From an uncultured Clostridia bacterium (GTDB lineage Bacteria; Bacillota; Clostridia; Christensenellales; UBA1242), in NCBI GenBank assembly GCA_937893125.1, contig CALBHW010000059.1, positions 42,717-106,716 of the forward strand: a DNA stretch of 64,000 nucleotides, in the 5' to 3' direction. Every line of letters starts with the position of its first letter. Position 1 is the first letter of the stretch. The notes beneath the pieces are model-generated. The model ran no database searches. It was not told the origin of the DNA and saw only the letters and a list, made by a program, of their open reading frames with translations. Below, piece by piece: positions 27,094 through 35,623 of the stretch. A program made the translations under genes and the position numbers.

Positions 27094-28122
27094 GTGCAAG
27101 AACTTGCAAAAACTCTTATTCTAAATAACGACCACGACGGTGCTTTCAAGGCTATCGTGAGTTTAAAAAAGAAGGAAAAATCTAGCATAAAGTTTTTTGG
27201 CAAAAATAGTTTGCCAAGGAGCCTCGCTATTGGCATAAAACAAGACAAAAAAATTGTTAAAATTCCGCTAGACATAAAAGAGAATGCGGGAAAATTTGAT
27301 TTGGGCGATGTCGATTTGTCGAACAAATTATTGTGTGCCGTGGTTGATATTTCAAACCCATTTTGTCCTGAGATTTTGCTTAGTGGAAGCCAAAATTCAA
27401 GTGTGGTCAATTCCAACATCGAAAATGCATTTGTGCAAGGAAAACCCGATGACGCGTCCGTTCTTTACGAAGAAACAAGTGACAATGATATTGAGAAATT
27501 GATTGATAAGAACTTGGAAGATGACGCGAAAACAACATATTTTGACGCGTGCGCACACTGCAAATATAGAGAAGCCTTTTATAAGGAAGGCGGAAGTATG
27601 TGTTACAGAAAGACGCCAAGCCACGATGAAAGTGTGGTAAAACAAGGTGAGAAAAGTGATACTCAAATTTTATCTCAAAAAGAGCATAAACCAAACCAAA
27701 ATTTTGAAAAAGATGTCATAAAAGAAGAAAAAACTAGTGATGATTCTTTAAATCACGAAGAAAATAGAGAAGAAGAGTCAAGGTCTTTTTATGACCAAGT
27801 TAAACCGCAAATTGACGCGCTTTTTAATAAATACGAGCCTTGTGACGACCTTTGCAATATGATTCCATATTCTAAATGGGTCAAAATTATTTACGACAAG
27901 GATAATAATTTTTATGTCTTAGGGCTGATTTTTGACGAAAGTGGCAATGTTTTGTATATTTGCTATGGAATGCCCGCAAGGAACTCAAATACTCCGCCAG
28001 ACGAACTTGAAGAATACGCGGGATTTATTCCTAAAAATGCCCAAGAACCTGACGGCGAAGGGTATTTCGTCGTGTGCCAAGACGGCGAAACGGGGCGCAC
28101 TCTGAAAATAGATTTGATGTAA
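27094..28122 (+). CDS. Conserved-looking hypothetical protein with cysteine cluster and C-terminal globular domain
   Basis: The start is GTG at 27094 after AGGAAGGTG; the overlapping ATG at 27092 is in another frame that stops after ten codons. The 342-residue product is soluble. Residues 1-100 form a beta-rich domain. A cysteine group CAHCKYREAFYKEGGSMC follows near residue 152. The middle (about 170-230) is charged and probably disordered. The C-terminal 110 residues look globular, with MIPYSKWVKIIYDKDN, VLGLIFDESGNVLYICYG and the late QDGETGRTLKIDL. I have seen similar C-terminal patterns in unnamed clostridial proteins but know no function. It lies between rsmA and a lipoprotein gene. Confidence 0.8.
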   Translation: MQELAKTLILNNDHDGAFKAIVSLKKKEKSSIKFFGKNSLPRSLAIGIKQDKKIVKIPLDIKENAGKFDLGDVDLSNKLLCAVVDISNPFCPEILLSGSQNSSVVNSNIENAFVQGKPDDASVLYEETSDNDIEKLIDKNLEDDAKTTYFDACAHCKYREAFYKEGGSMCYRKTPSHDESVVKQGEKSDTQILSQKEHKPNQNFEKDVIKEEKTSDDSLNHEENREEESRSFYDQVKPQIDALFNKYEPCDDLCNMIPYSKWVKIIYDKDNNFYVLGLIFDESGNVLYICYGMPARNSNTPPDELEEYAGFIPKNAQEPDGEGYFVVCQDGETGRTLKIDLM

Positions 28123-28317
28123 AATACAATTGCTAGGATTTATTTTAAGCGTGACTAAAATTTGTTTACATACAATTGTGGTTGGCGAAAGTAAATTAGT
28201 GCAAAATTAAGATAGTTTTAAATGTCTACTTTTTAAGCGTTATCTAATGCTTTTTTAAGTCACGAAAACTTTTTTTAATTAAAACAACATATAAATAGTT
28301 ATTTTTAGTCTAAATAA
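28123..28317. other. Intergenic region before the lipoprotein promoter
   Basis: AT-rich sequence; ACAATTG occurs at both ends of a possible weak hairpin (about 28126-28177). Nothing firm was identified. Confidence 0.35.
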
Positions 28318-28346
28318 TTGACAAATGGATAGAATTTTGATAGTAT
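28318..28346 (+). promoter_or_regulatory. Promoter of the 28475 lipoprotein gene
   Basis: TTGACA, 17 bases, TAGTAT, with TGA directly before the -10 (extended form). The leader is about 120 bases and contains GGGG and CCCC tracts (near 28370 and 28400) that could pair. Confidence 0.65.
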
Positions 28347-28474
28347 TCTTGTTGTAAATGACCATAAGGGGAAGTTTTTGCTTTAAAAAGACGAATAAAC
28401 CCCAAAAATTGCTTTTATATAAGGCTTAAAGGTGGTTTTTACACAACATTTTACATTTAAAAGAGGTTTAGACT

Positions 28475-29881
28475 TTGAAAAAGAAATTTTTAGCGGTTCT
28501 ATCATTTGTTTTTATGTTCGCTCTTGTGCTTTTTGGATGTAGTTCCATTCATTTGTCAAACGGCCCAAGTTCAACTGACCCTGTCTACGGAAACGGCGGA
28601 TCAGCAGTTGTTAAGGGCGACTATCTATATTTTGCAAATGCTTTTATTGACTACAATTTGCTTAATAATGGCGACAATGTGTACGATAAAAAGAGCGAAT
28701 TTACGCCATATGCAATTTATAGAACAAAACTTAACAGCGCGGGAAGAGTTGTTCTAAACGATGAAGGCGTCCCTGAAAAAGCGGAACTTTTGACTTACAA
28801 TATCGGGGGATATGAATATGCGGGACTTTACATTTTTGGGAACTATTTGTACTACACAACTCCATATTCAAATACAACTAGCAGTAACGAAACAAAGAGA
28901 GGTCGTGTGAGGTTTGAAAGAGTTGCTCTTGACGGCACGGGACACGAAATTGTTTATAAAGCGGACGACTACACAAGCGAATGCGAATACAAAATGGTTT
29001 ACATTGACGGAAATGTTTTTATTGTTTATAAGACAAAAGACAAAGAAATAAAACTTATTTCTGTCGACGCAAGGAAAAATGTTAAGACTTCTTCAATTGC
29101 GACATCGATTGAATCGTATGCAGTTTTTGACCAAAAAAATATCGATAAGGATAACAAAGTTTCTGATGTCAACAAATACATTTATTATGTCTTAAAAGAA
29201 AACGACGAGTACGTAATGTATAGGGCGAATTTCTTTACAAAAGAAAGTGAAGTCTTTATGCGTGGCGGGGCGGATGAAATTGTCGTGAAAGAAGTTAGAA
29301 ATGATAGGGTTTATTATACTGAAGGTGGTAAGTTGTATTCAAGAATTGATAGTAACCTTGTCAAAAAGTATTCGGATATTTCAACGGCTTCGGATAGTAG
29401 TAGCGTAAGTTCAATTTCAAGTTATCTTGTTTTGGACGGTACACTTGGGAATTTGGATAGAGGTGTTATAGGTGTTCTTAAAAATGATTCAAACTATTAT
29501 GTAACATATTTTAATAGCACATATTCAAGAGAAATCGAACTTTCGGACGACAAGTCAAAGGATGTTACACTTATCGCTTCACAAGAAAATCATTTCTTTT
29601 ATCAAATAAGCGGAGATGACGCACTTTATAGATGTGATTTGAACTTTGATGTCGTGTCGGGCGTTTATAGGGTTGAAAATTATTCAACAACAAAAATTGC
29701 AACGAAATTTTCTTCAACAGTAAGCGATAAAACAATGTTTGACTTTGACAACGACAGAATTTATGTCTATGAACAAGTCGACAATTCAATTTATAGTTAT
29801 CTTACAATGTATATGACAAATGTAGATTTTGCTTTTAAAGATGGAGAAAATCTTGTTGGGCAATATATCGGGAATAAGTAA
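28475..29881 (+). CDS. Secreted lipoprotein, probable beta-propeller fold
   Basis: The TTG start at 28475 follows AGAGG at eight bases spacing. A lipoprotein signal peptide is clear: KKK, a hydrophobic stretch and LFGCSS with the acylated cysteine at residue 22. The mature part (about 447 residues) has repeated units of the form GDYLYFAN, GNYLYYTT, NKYIYYVL, NDRVYYTEGGKLYS and NDRIYVYE. These are spaced like blades of the DUF5050/prolow-type propellers found in Gram-positive lipoproteins. No catalytic motif is visible. It has its own promoter and terminator. A sensor or binding role on the outer face of the membrane is inference. Confidence 0.8.
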   Translation: MKKKFLAVLSFVFMFALVLFGCSSIHLSNGPSSTDPVYGNGGSAVVKGDYLYFANAFIDYNLLNNGDNVYDKKSEFTPYAIYRTKLNSAGRVVLNDEGVPEKAELLTYNIGGYEYAGLYIFGNYLYYTTPYSNTTSSNETKRGRVRFERVALDGTGHEIVYKADDYTSECEYKMVYIDGNVFIVYKTKDKEIKLISVDARKNVKTSSIATSIESYAVFDQKNIDKDNKVSDVNKYIYYVLKENDEYVMYRANFFTKESEVFMRGGADEIVVKEVRNDRVYYTEGGKLYSRIDSNLVKKYSDISTASDSSSVSSISSYLVLDGTLGNLDRGVIGVLKNDSNYYVTYFNSTYSREIELSDDKSKDVTLIASQENHFFYQISGDDALYRCDLNFDVVSGVYRVENYSTTKIATKFSSTVSDKTMFDFDNDRIYVYEQVDNSIYSYLTMYMTNVDFAFKDGENLVGQYIGNK

Positions 29882-29931
29882 GTCACTTTTATTTTAATTC
29901 AAAAATTAAAAGGGCTGGTAAAAAAAATAGT

Positions 29932-29985
29932 AAAAAATGTGTGATTTTAGGGACAAGAGGTCAATAAAAGTCATACATTTTTTTT
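29932..29985 (+). terminator. Terminator of the lipoprotein gene
   Basis: AAAAAATGTGTGA and TCATACATTTTTT pair with one wobble around a loop of about 26 bases, followed by further T residues. Confidence 0.7.
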
Positions 29986-30080
29986 GTAATTAAGACAAAA
30001 CATTTGATAAAATTAAAAATATATAATAAATTCGATAATTTTTGTGAAAATAGTACCTTTTTCTACATTTTAAGACAAAA

Positions 30081-30089
30081 TTCGACAAG
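30081..30089 (-). promoter_or_regulatory. Candidate Spo0A box upstream of spo0A
   Basis: Read on the minus strand the site is CTTGTCGAA, eight of nine matches to the 0A box TTTGTCRAA. It lies about 45-50 bases upstream of the predicted start of transcription. Two weaker sites, TTTTGTCTTA, occur at 29991-30000 and 30071-30080, exactly 80 bases apart. The arrangement suggests autoregulation, as known for spo0A in Bacillus. Confidence 0.5.
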
Positions 30090-30117
30090 GTTAAACTATA
30101 AATATCTTCTTTCTTTG

Positions 30118-30126
30118 TGCTATCAT
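30118..30126 (+). promoter_or_regulatory. Extended -10 promoter of spo0A
   Basis: TGCTATCAT lies 33 bases before the ATG, downstream of the candidate 0A box; no good -35 is seen. Confidence 0.45.
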
Positions 30127-30158
30127 TTAAGTATCAATAAAAAAAATAAGGAGAAAAA

Positions 30159-30920
30159 ATGGACACCTATAAAGTTGTTTTACTTGACGAAAGTTTGGTA
30201 GAAAGAACCAATTACAAAGAAGCCTTTATGAAGGACGGCAATTTTGAGATTGTCGGAGAAGCAACAGACGGACAAAAGGGGCTCGAAATCATAAAACGCG
30301 GACAACCAAATTTGATTGTTATGGATTTGGTGCTTGAAAGTTTTGATGGCTTTGAACTCTTGGAAAAACTTAAAGAAGAGAAGGTTGACTCAAAAATCTT
30401 TGTAGTTTCGTCGCTTAAAAACGACGGATTTATTCAAAAGGCGGTTGACCTTGGAGCATCATATTATATGGTGAAACCAACAATTTCCGATTTGCTTGTC
30501 AAACGCGCAAGAGAGTTGTTTGAAAATCCGGTTTCGGAAAGAGATTTATCTATACAAAAGAACGCCAAAGTGCGCGCAATTGAAGAAAAATTAAGTAATA
30601 TTTTCATCACAATTGGCATCCCAGCGCACATTAAAGGCTACCAATTTTTAAGGGAAGCAATTAAACTTGCTATGAAAGAGCCAAGCATAATAAATTCCAT
30701 CACAGGAGAGTTGTATCCATCCATAGCGACTCAATTTTCCACAAGTGCGAGCAAGGTCGAGCGGGCAATAAGGCATGCAATAGAGGTCGCGTGGAATCGC
30801 GGAAAAATTGAAAATATCAATTCAATTTTTGGAATCCAAATTTACAACGCGAACGAAAAGCCAACAAACGGCGAGTTTATTGCACTTGTTGCGGATAAAA
30901 TGCTCTTTGAAGGGGCGTAG
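30159..30920 (+). CDS. spo0A: Sporulation master regulator Spo0A
   Basis: The 253-residue response regulator starts at an ATG after AAGGAG. The receiver domain (1-120) has the phosphorylation site D56 in NLIVMDL, the switch serine in FVVSS (84-85) and the lysine K106 in YMVKP. The acid pair is DE (10-11) rather than the usual DD. The C-terminal Spo0A effector domain (about 145-253) is well kept: TIGIPAHIKGYQFLREAI, YPSIATQFSTSASKVERAIR as the recognition region, and AIEVAWNRGKIENINSIFG. When phosphorylated it activates early sporulation genes. The usual upstream neighbour spoIVB is absent; a lipoprotein gene with its own terminator is there instead. Confidence 0.97.
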   Translation: MDTYKVVLLDESLVERTNYKEAFMKDGNFEIVGEATDGQKGLEIIKRGQPNLIVMDLVLESFDGFELLEKLKEEKVDSKIFVVSSLKNDGFIQKAVDLGASYYMVKPTISDLLVKRARELFENPVSERDLSIQKNAKVRAIEEKLSNIFITIGIPAHIKGYQFLREAIKLAMKEPSIINSITGELYPSIATQFSTSASKVERAIRHAIEVAWNRGKIENINSIFGIQIYNANEKPTNGEFIALVADKMLFEGA

Positions 30921-30968
30921 AAAAATGCAAAAATGGGAACATTTTTGACCTAGTAAAAACACAAAATG

Positions 30969-30999
30969 AAAGGGTAGTTAAAATTAACTATCCTTTTTT
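30969..30999 (+). terminator. spo0A terminator
   Basis: AAAGGGTAGTTAA and TTAACTATCCTTT form a stem with a very small loop, followed by a T run. Confidence 0.8.
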
Positions 31000-31302
31000 A
31001 TGCTTGAAATGATGGGCTTAAAAAATATGAAAGGGGAAAATAGTTGCATAAATTAAAATATGCCTAAATTCGTAAAATTGAGTTATAAAATATACCAGTA
31101 CGATTTAAAAAAAGGAAAACAAGGTGTAGTAAATTGCCATTTAAGGTATTTTAAAATAAAATCCCAGTTAATTTTTGATTTCTTTTATGTCGCAAATTTA
31201 TAGGACTTTTTTCTTTAAAAATGCCTTAAAAAAGAACAAAAAGTATGTAAAAAGCATATTTAAAATAAAAAAATAAAAAAATTTCAAAAAAGACAATTTT
31301 TT
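31000..31302. other. AT-rich spacer after spo0A
   Basis: No ORF with a ribosome binding site, RNA gene or repeat was recognised. Confidence 0.4.
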
Positions 31303-31331
31303 TTGTTAAAATTGCTTGTCTAATTTGTAAT
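31303..31331 (+). promoter_or_regulatory. Promoter of the zinc-ribbon gene
   Basis: TTGTTA, 17 bases, TGTAAT. Transcription would begin near 31338, which rules out the longer ORF start at 31335 and supports the ATG at 31377. Confidence 0.5.
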
Positions 31332-31376
31332 TATGTGCTACTTTTTCGTTGTAACATTATTACAAATGGAGTTGTT

Positions 31377-31859
31377 ATGAAAAATCAAACCTATATCAGA
31401 TGCCCTAGATGTGAACTAAATTATATTCTAAAAAAAGATAAATTTTGCAATGTTTGCAAAATGGAAATGAAAGCGCTTGGCACTTTGGGTGCAGAAGAAA
31501 ATACTGACCTTGAAATTTGCCCAATTTGCAAGACAAATTACATTGGACCTGACGAAGAAATGTGCGCGTCGTGTGCGAGAGAACGCGAATTCGAGGAAAA
31601 CGAGGACGAAAAGGGAGAAGATGGACTTTGGAACAACTTTACTCCACTTGCTGACGACGACCCTGTTTATGACGATAAAGATGATGATGACGACCTTGAA
31701 TCCCTTGAAGGATTAGATGACACGGGGATTTCAGGCGATGACGATATGGACTTATCTCTTGACGACGAGGACGAAGAAAGCCTTGATGAAGACGAAGATG
31801 GCGAAGACGATTTAGACGGCGACTTTGACGAGACTGACGACGAAGATGACGAAGAATAA
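31377..31859 (+). CDS. Double zinc-ribbon protein with very acidic C-terminal tail
   Basis: The start ATG at 31377 is preceded by GGAG and lies downstream of the predicted promoter. The 160-residue product has two CxxC-CxxC zinc ribbons: CPRC with CNVC (about residues 9-30) and CPIC with CASC (about 51-69). From about residue 72 to the end the chain is dominated by aspartate and glutamate (for example DDKDDDDDLE and DDEDEESLDEDEDGEDD), with almost no basic residues. Such tails can mimic nucleic acid or hold basic partners; the ribbons may bind RNA polymerase, ribosome or another protein. The function is unknown. Confidence 0.8.
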   Translation: MKNQTYIRCPRCELNYILKKDKFCNVCKMEMKALGTLGAEENTDLEICPICKTNYIGPDEEMCASCAREREFEENEDEKGEDGLWNNFTPLADDDPVYDDKDDDDDLESLEGLDDTGISGDDDMDLSLDDEDEESLDEDEDGEDDLDGDFDETDDEDDEE

Positions 31860-32295
31860 TCTTTAAATATTTATATATAGACATCATATTAAATATTTAT
31901 TTTCAAATTTTAATTATTTTAACTAGTAGTGCAAATAGTTAACTCTTTTGCATCCTTTTAGATGTGTCTAAAACTTTAAAAAGAAAATAAATTCAATTTT
32001 CGCGTCAACTTATTTGTTTTCTTGATTGTGCCCATCCTTTTTTCTTTTGTTATTTTAACTAAACTAAAATAAATTGAATGATTTGTTAAACAAGCTCAAA
32101 ACGTGTGCCAGTGCGTTCACGAGGCAAATTCTTGTTTTTAAATAGCCATTGGTTTTGCTGTCGTTTTAGATGCCGACACGATTTTTGGCTTTTTAAAAGA
32201 TAAAGTATTTTGTAATGTTTTGAACTGTGTCTCATGCTCAATAAATTTTGATTAAAAACTTTTCTTTTGGCAAAAATTGCTTTAAGGAGAGTTAT
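31860..32295. other. Intergenic region with an unusually GC-rich island
   Basis: Most of the stretch is AT-rich, but about 32095-32190 is clearly richer in G and C than the flanks. On the minus strand an ORF of 49 codons (32086-32235, ATG start, no ribosome binding site) crosses it and encodes a very basic peptide ending in PRERTGTRFELV. On the plus strand short stems such as TGTCG/CGACA (32159-32178) are possible. It may be an RNA gene, a fossil gene or an insertion; I cannot decide. Confidence 0.35.
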
Positions 32296-32538
32296 ATGAG
32301 AAAGGGGATATTAAACTTAAACGAGATTAAGGATAAGATTTTGGCAATTAAGGGCAAAGATATAGACATTACAATAAACCGCGGACGAAAAAAATATGAC
32401 AGATTTAGCGGGGTGGTCGAGAATATTTATCCATCTGTTTTTACCGTCAAAATTTTTAATGATAGACAACTTAAAAATGTAACTTGCTCGTATTCCGATG
32501 TTTTATGCGGTGATGTCCTTATAAGCGAAAAAATGTAG
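32296..32538 (+). CDS. veg: Veg family protein
   Basis: The 80-residue product starts at the ATG at 32296 after AAGGAGAG. It has the Veg outline: an N-terminal helix (NLNEIKDKILAIKGKDI), a basic beta-strand with NRGRKKYDRFSGVVENIYPSVFTV, and the C-terminal SYSDVLCGDVLI. In Bacillus Veg stimulates biofilm gene expression by opposing SinR, and it is very widely kept in spore-formers. The segment YPSVF and the SYSDVL motif are the strongest signs. The gene is followed by a hairpin terminator and then sipL. Confidence 0.9.
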   Translation: MRKGILNLNEIKDKILAIKGKDIDITINRGRKKYDRFSGVVENIYPSVFTVKIFNDRQLKNVTCSYSDVLCGDVLISEKM

Positions 32539-32587
32539 AAAAAGGTTTACATTTCTAAAAAAAATCTAAAATTTTATCATAAAAATG

Positions 32588-32633
32588 AAAATTGCTTTGT
32601 ATTCATATATCAAATGAACAAAAGGCAATTTTT
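32588..32633 (+). terminator. veg terminator
   Basis: AAAATTGCTTTGT and ACAAAAGGCAATTTT pair with one bulged or mismatched position and are followed by a T run. Confidence 0.7.
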
Positions 32634-32663
32634 TTAATGCTTTTTGGCTAAGGGGGTAGAATT

Positions 32664-34175
32664 TTGGAAAATACTGACAAACTTGACGTAGCCACAAGAA
32701 CAAAATTAGGAGAGACACAAGTCAGAACTTCTGTGTCAGTGAACTTTGTGGGCGACGCCAAAATTACAAAGGTATTGACTGCTAGTGTTAGACCCGTTGT
32801 TTCGAATGTGGTCAGCGCGTCGGGGGCGGTCAGATTTGACGGCGAGATTTGCTATGATTTTATGGTCGTCTTAGAAAATGGCGAAGTGGCGCCTTATAGC
32901 GAGAGAGCAAAATTTGAAGGTAGCATAGAAGACTCTCTTGTAAAAGAGGGAATGCCTGTTAGTTTAGCCTTTCATGTGGTTGAAGTAAACAGTACGCAAA
33001 ATGGCGAATATGCGTCGGTTGTGGAGTTTACGGCATACATTGTTGAAACAAATTCCGACCTTGCGTGCGCTGTTCCGCCAGAAGGTGTTATGACTCGCGA
33101 AGAAGAAATTTGTTTTGACTCACTTGTCGCAAACGGGGAATATGAAGGCTCGACTACAATTGACATCCAAAAGGATAACAAGGTTAGCAAAATCCTTTTT
33201 GTACGCAGTTTTGCGTCTATTAAGTCAATTTTGCCTTCAAATGACTACTTTGCAATAACGGGCGATATTTACACAACGATTGTCACTCAATCAGAAGAAG
33301 GGCAAATTAAGACAACAACGCGCGAAACGTCATTTAGTGAAGAAGTCGAAGCAAAAGGCGTGAATAAGGATTCAAATATTCAAGCAAACATTCATATGCT
33401 TGAAACGACTGTTAGTGAAAATGCTGAAGGTAATACATTTATTTTTGACCTTCCATATTCTATTAGTTTTACGGCGTACAATAGAAACCAAACTAAATGT
33501 GTATGTGACGCGTACAGTTTGACAAATGAAGTTAATTTGACTACATCTTCTCTCGTTAAAGACGATTTTTCGACAACCAAACTTGCCGAAGAAAATTTGC
33601 TTACAAACTTTACTCTTTCAAATGACATTGTGTCAATTGACAAAATTTTGGCGGTTGTGCCACTAAATTTGCAAATTGTAAATTATGACATAAAATGTAA
33701 TGAAACATTGGTCGAAGGCATTGCGAGCGTCAACATCGTTTATAACCACGAAGACGACGATGGAAATAACATCTTAAATTCGGTTGATATTGAGGTCCCA
33801 TATTCTGTCAACTTTGGAACTATGGACACAAAAGAAACTGATAGCGTGAGACTTGCACTTTCGTTTGGAGACATAAATGTAAAGGCTAGACACGGTAGAG
33901 AGCTCGAAATTCTTTGCGAACTCAAACTTAATTATTCTATTGCAAGTCAAAACATTTCAACTGTTACAACTGAAATTACTTTAGGCGAAGAAAAACCGCC
34001 AAAAGATTGCGCTCTAGAAATATATGTCGCAAGAGAAGAAGAAACATTATGGGATGTTGCTAAAAAACTTAATATCACTATTGCTGACCTTTTATCTCAA
34101 AATGGAGAGTTGTCTCTTCCGCTAAAAGACGGTCAAAAAATCATTGCATATAATAGGCTTACGCAAGATTATTAA
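32664..34175 (+). CDS. sipL: SipL-like spore coat morphogenetic protein (SPOCS/DUF3794 plus LysM)
   Basis: The TTG start at 32664 is preceded by AAGGGGGTAG. The 503-residue protein is soluble and beta-rich. It shows SPOCS-type (DUF3794) segments, with repeated VSASGAVRFDGEICYDFMV-like and VPLNLQIVNYDIKC-like stretches. It ends in a LysM domain (about residues 455-500, YVAREEETLWDVAKKLNIT, then a short GQKIIAY). In Clostridioides, SipL binds SpoIVA through its LysM domain and places the coat on the mother-cell side of the forespore. The length and domain order fit. Neighbouring veg and spoIIR support the sporulation role. spoIVA is not in the window. Confidence 0.88.
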   Translation: MENTDKLDVATRTKLGETQVRTSVSVNFVGDAKITKVLTASVRPVVSNVVSASGAVRFDGEICYDFMVVLENGEVAPYSERAKFEGSIEDSLVKEGMPVSLAFHVVEVNSTQNGEYASVVEFTAYIVETNSDLACAVPPEGVMTREEEICFDSLVANGEYEGSTTIDIQKDNKVSKILFVRSFASIKSILPSNDYFAITGDIYTTIVTQSEEGQIKTTTRETSFSEEVEAKGVNKDSNIQANIHMLETTVSENAEGNTFIFDLPYSISFTAYNRNQTKCVCDAYSLTNEVNLTTSSLVKDDFSTTKLAEENLLTNFTLSNDIVSIDKILAVVPLNLQIVNYDIKCNETLVEGIASVNIVYNHEDDDGNNILNSVDIEVPYSVNFGTMDTKETDSVRLALSFGDINVKARHGRELEILCELKLNYSIASQNISTVTTEITLGEEKPPKDCALEIYVAREEETLWDVAKKLNITIADLLSQNGELSLPLKDGQKIIAYNRLTQDY

Positions 34176-34414
34176 AAAAGGCTGAAAATTGTTTAAAACC
34201 GCTTTAAAAGCATACAAGTGGACGCTTTTTAGAAAAAAATAAAAAATGAAAATGGCGTTTTTAGAAAATGAAGAGTTATATGTTTTTTAAAACAAAACAA
34301 GTAAATTCCTTAAAAATCACCAAAAAATGCCTTTTAAGACCTTTTTATAAAGGTAAGCACTAAAATAGTTTAAAAATAAAAATATGGTCAATAATTTTTT
34401 CGTAGGGAGTTAAA

Positions 34415-34939
34415 ATGAAAAAGTTTATTGCCATATTTTTTTGTTTATTTTTGGTGGGTGGGTTGATTTTTTTAGGAACAAGAGAAACAGAATCGAGTCA
34501 CACAGAATATTTAAGGATACATATTAGAGCGGATAGTAATAGTGCCGTCGACCAAGATATAAAATATATAATTAAGGACCAAATTGTGGACTTTTTGACC
34601 CCAGTTATATCTTCTTGCACGACAAAAGACGAGTTTGAAGAAAAAATAAATCAAAATTTATCACAAATTACACGAATAGCAAACGAAATTCTTGCACACA
34701 ATAACCTTGATTATAGAAGTTCGGCAAAACTCACGAATGAATATTTCCCAGTTAGAACCTATGGGAATTTGACATTGGATAGCGGATATTATGACGCGCT
34801 CATAGTTAATCTTGGTTCGGGGAAGGGAGACAATTGGTGGTGTGTTGTCTATCCACCGTTGTGTTTTGTAAATTCAAATACGACCTATGTCTATAAAAGC
34901 CGACTTCTAGAAACTATAAGAAAGTTTTTTGGAGGGTAA
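34415..34939 (+). CDS. spoIIR: Stage II sporulation protein R
   Basis: SpoIIR is made in the forespore and secreted to the intermembrane space, where it triggers SpoIIGA to process pro-sigma-E in the mother cell. The 174-residue protein has an N-terminal signal/anchor (KKFIAIFFCLFLVGGLIFLG), then the family motifs YLRIHIRADSNSA and VKYIIKD-like helix, and ends with GYYDALIVNLGSGKGDNWWC and VVYPPLCF. The start ATG follows TAGGGAG. Its stop codon is directly followed by the sleB ATG, so spoIIR, sleB and ypeB form one operon. Confidence 0.96.
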   Translation: MKKFIAIFFCLFLVGGLIFLGTRETESSHTEYLRIHIRADSNSAVDQDIKYIIKDQIVDFLTPVISSCTTKDEFEEKINQNLSQITRIANEILAHNNLDYRSSAKLTNEYFPVRTYGNLTLDSGYYDALIVNLGSGKGDNWWCVVYPPLCFVNSNTTYVYKSRLLETIRKFFGG

Positions 34940-35611
34940 ATGAAAAGGTATTTGTTGGTCTTGTGTATGTGTTTGCTACTTATTGTGGGTGTGTCGTTTG
35001 CTGTGACATCATATCTTTTGCCACAAACTAGCCCAGTTGTCACCTATACCGCAACGACATCAGAAAACAAGGCAATTCAGAAAAAATTAAAACAACTTGG
35101 TTACTACAAAGGAAAAATCGACGGCATAATCGGTTCGCAAAGTTTGAAGGCAATTAAAAAATTTCAAAAGGATTATGGCTTGAAAGTCGACGGAATTGTA
35201 GGTAAAAACACGGCTAAGGCGCTTGGAATAACCATTTCATCGTCAAACACAAAGCAATCATCGTCCGACCTTTATCTTCTTGCGAAGTGTGTCCACGCTG
35301 AAGCGCGCGGAGAGCCTTACGTGGGGAAAGTTGCTGTTGCTGCGGTTATTTTAAATAGGGTAAAAAGTTCTCAATTTCCGAACACAATTGCTGGCGTAAT
35401 CTATCAGCCTTACGCTTTTACGGCGGTAACTGACGGGCAAATTAACCTTGAACCAGACAAATCAGCTTACAACGCGGCGCGTGACGCTATGAACGGATGG
35501 GACCCAACCTATGGAAGTTTGTTTTACTACAATCCAGCCAAAACGACGAGCAAGTGGATTTATTCTAGGCAGGTTGTGACGACTATTGGCGACCACGTCT
35601 TTGCACTTTAA
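34940..35611 (+). CDS. sleB: Spore cortex-lytic enzyme SleB
   Basis: SleB is a germination-specific lytic transglycosylase that cuts muramic-delta-lactam-containing cortex. The 223-residue protein has a signal or anchor segment (about 4-26), a peptidoglycan-binding domain (about 43-96, IQKKLKQLGYYKGKIDGIIG), and a Hydrolase_2 catalytic domain (about 110-223). The likely catalytic glutamate E121 lies in HAEARGEPY, followed by GKVAVAAVILNRV and PYAFTAV. The ATG directly follows the spoIIR stop. YpeB, which SleB needs for stability, is encoded next. Confidence 0.95.
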   Translation: MKRYLLVLCMCLLLIVGVSFAVTSYLLPQTSPVVTYTATTSENKAIQKKLKQLGYYKGKIDGIIGSQSLKAIKKFQKDYGLKVDGIVGKNTAKALGITISSSNTKQSSSDLYLLAKCVHAEARGEPYVGKVAVAAVILNRVKSSQFPNTIAGVIYQPYAFTAVTDGQINLEPDKSAYNAARDAMNGWDPTYGSLFYYNPAKTTSKWIYSRQVVTTIGDHVFAL

Positions 35612-35623
35612 AAGGAGTTTAAA

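Noticed and set aside
27092..27124. ATG at 27092 overlapping the GTG start
   Set aside because: This frame ends after ten codons; the GTG frame is the long one.
31335..31376. Longer start of the zinc-ribbon protein
   Set aside because: It lies at or before the predicted transcription start and has no binding site.
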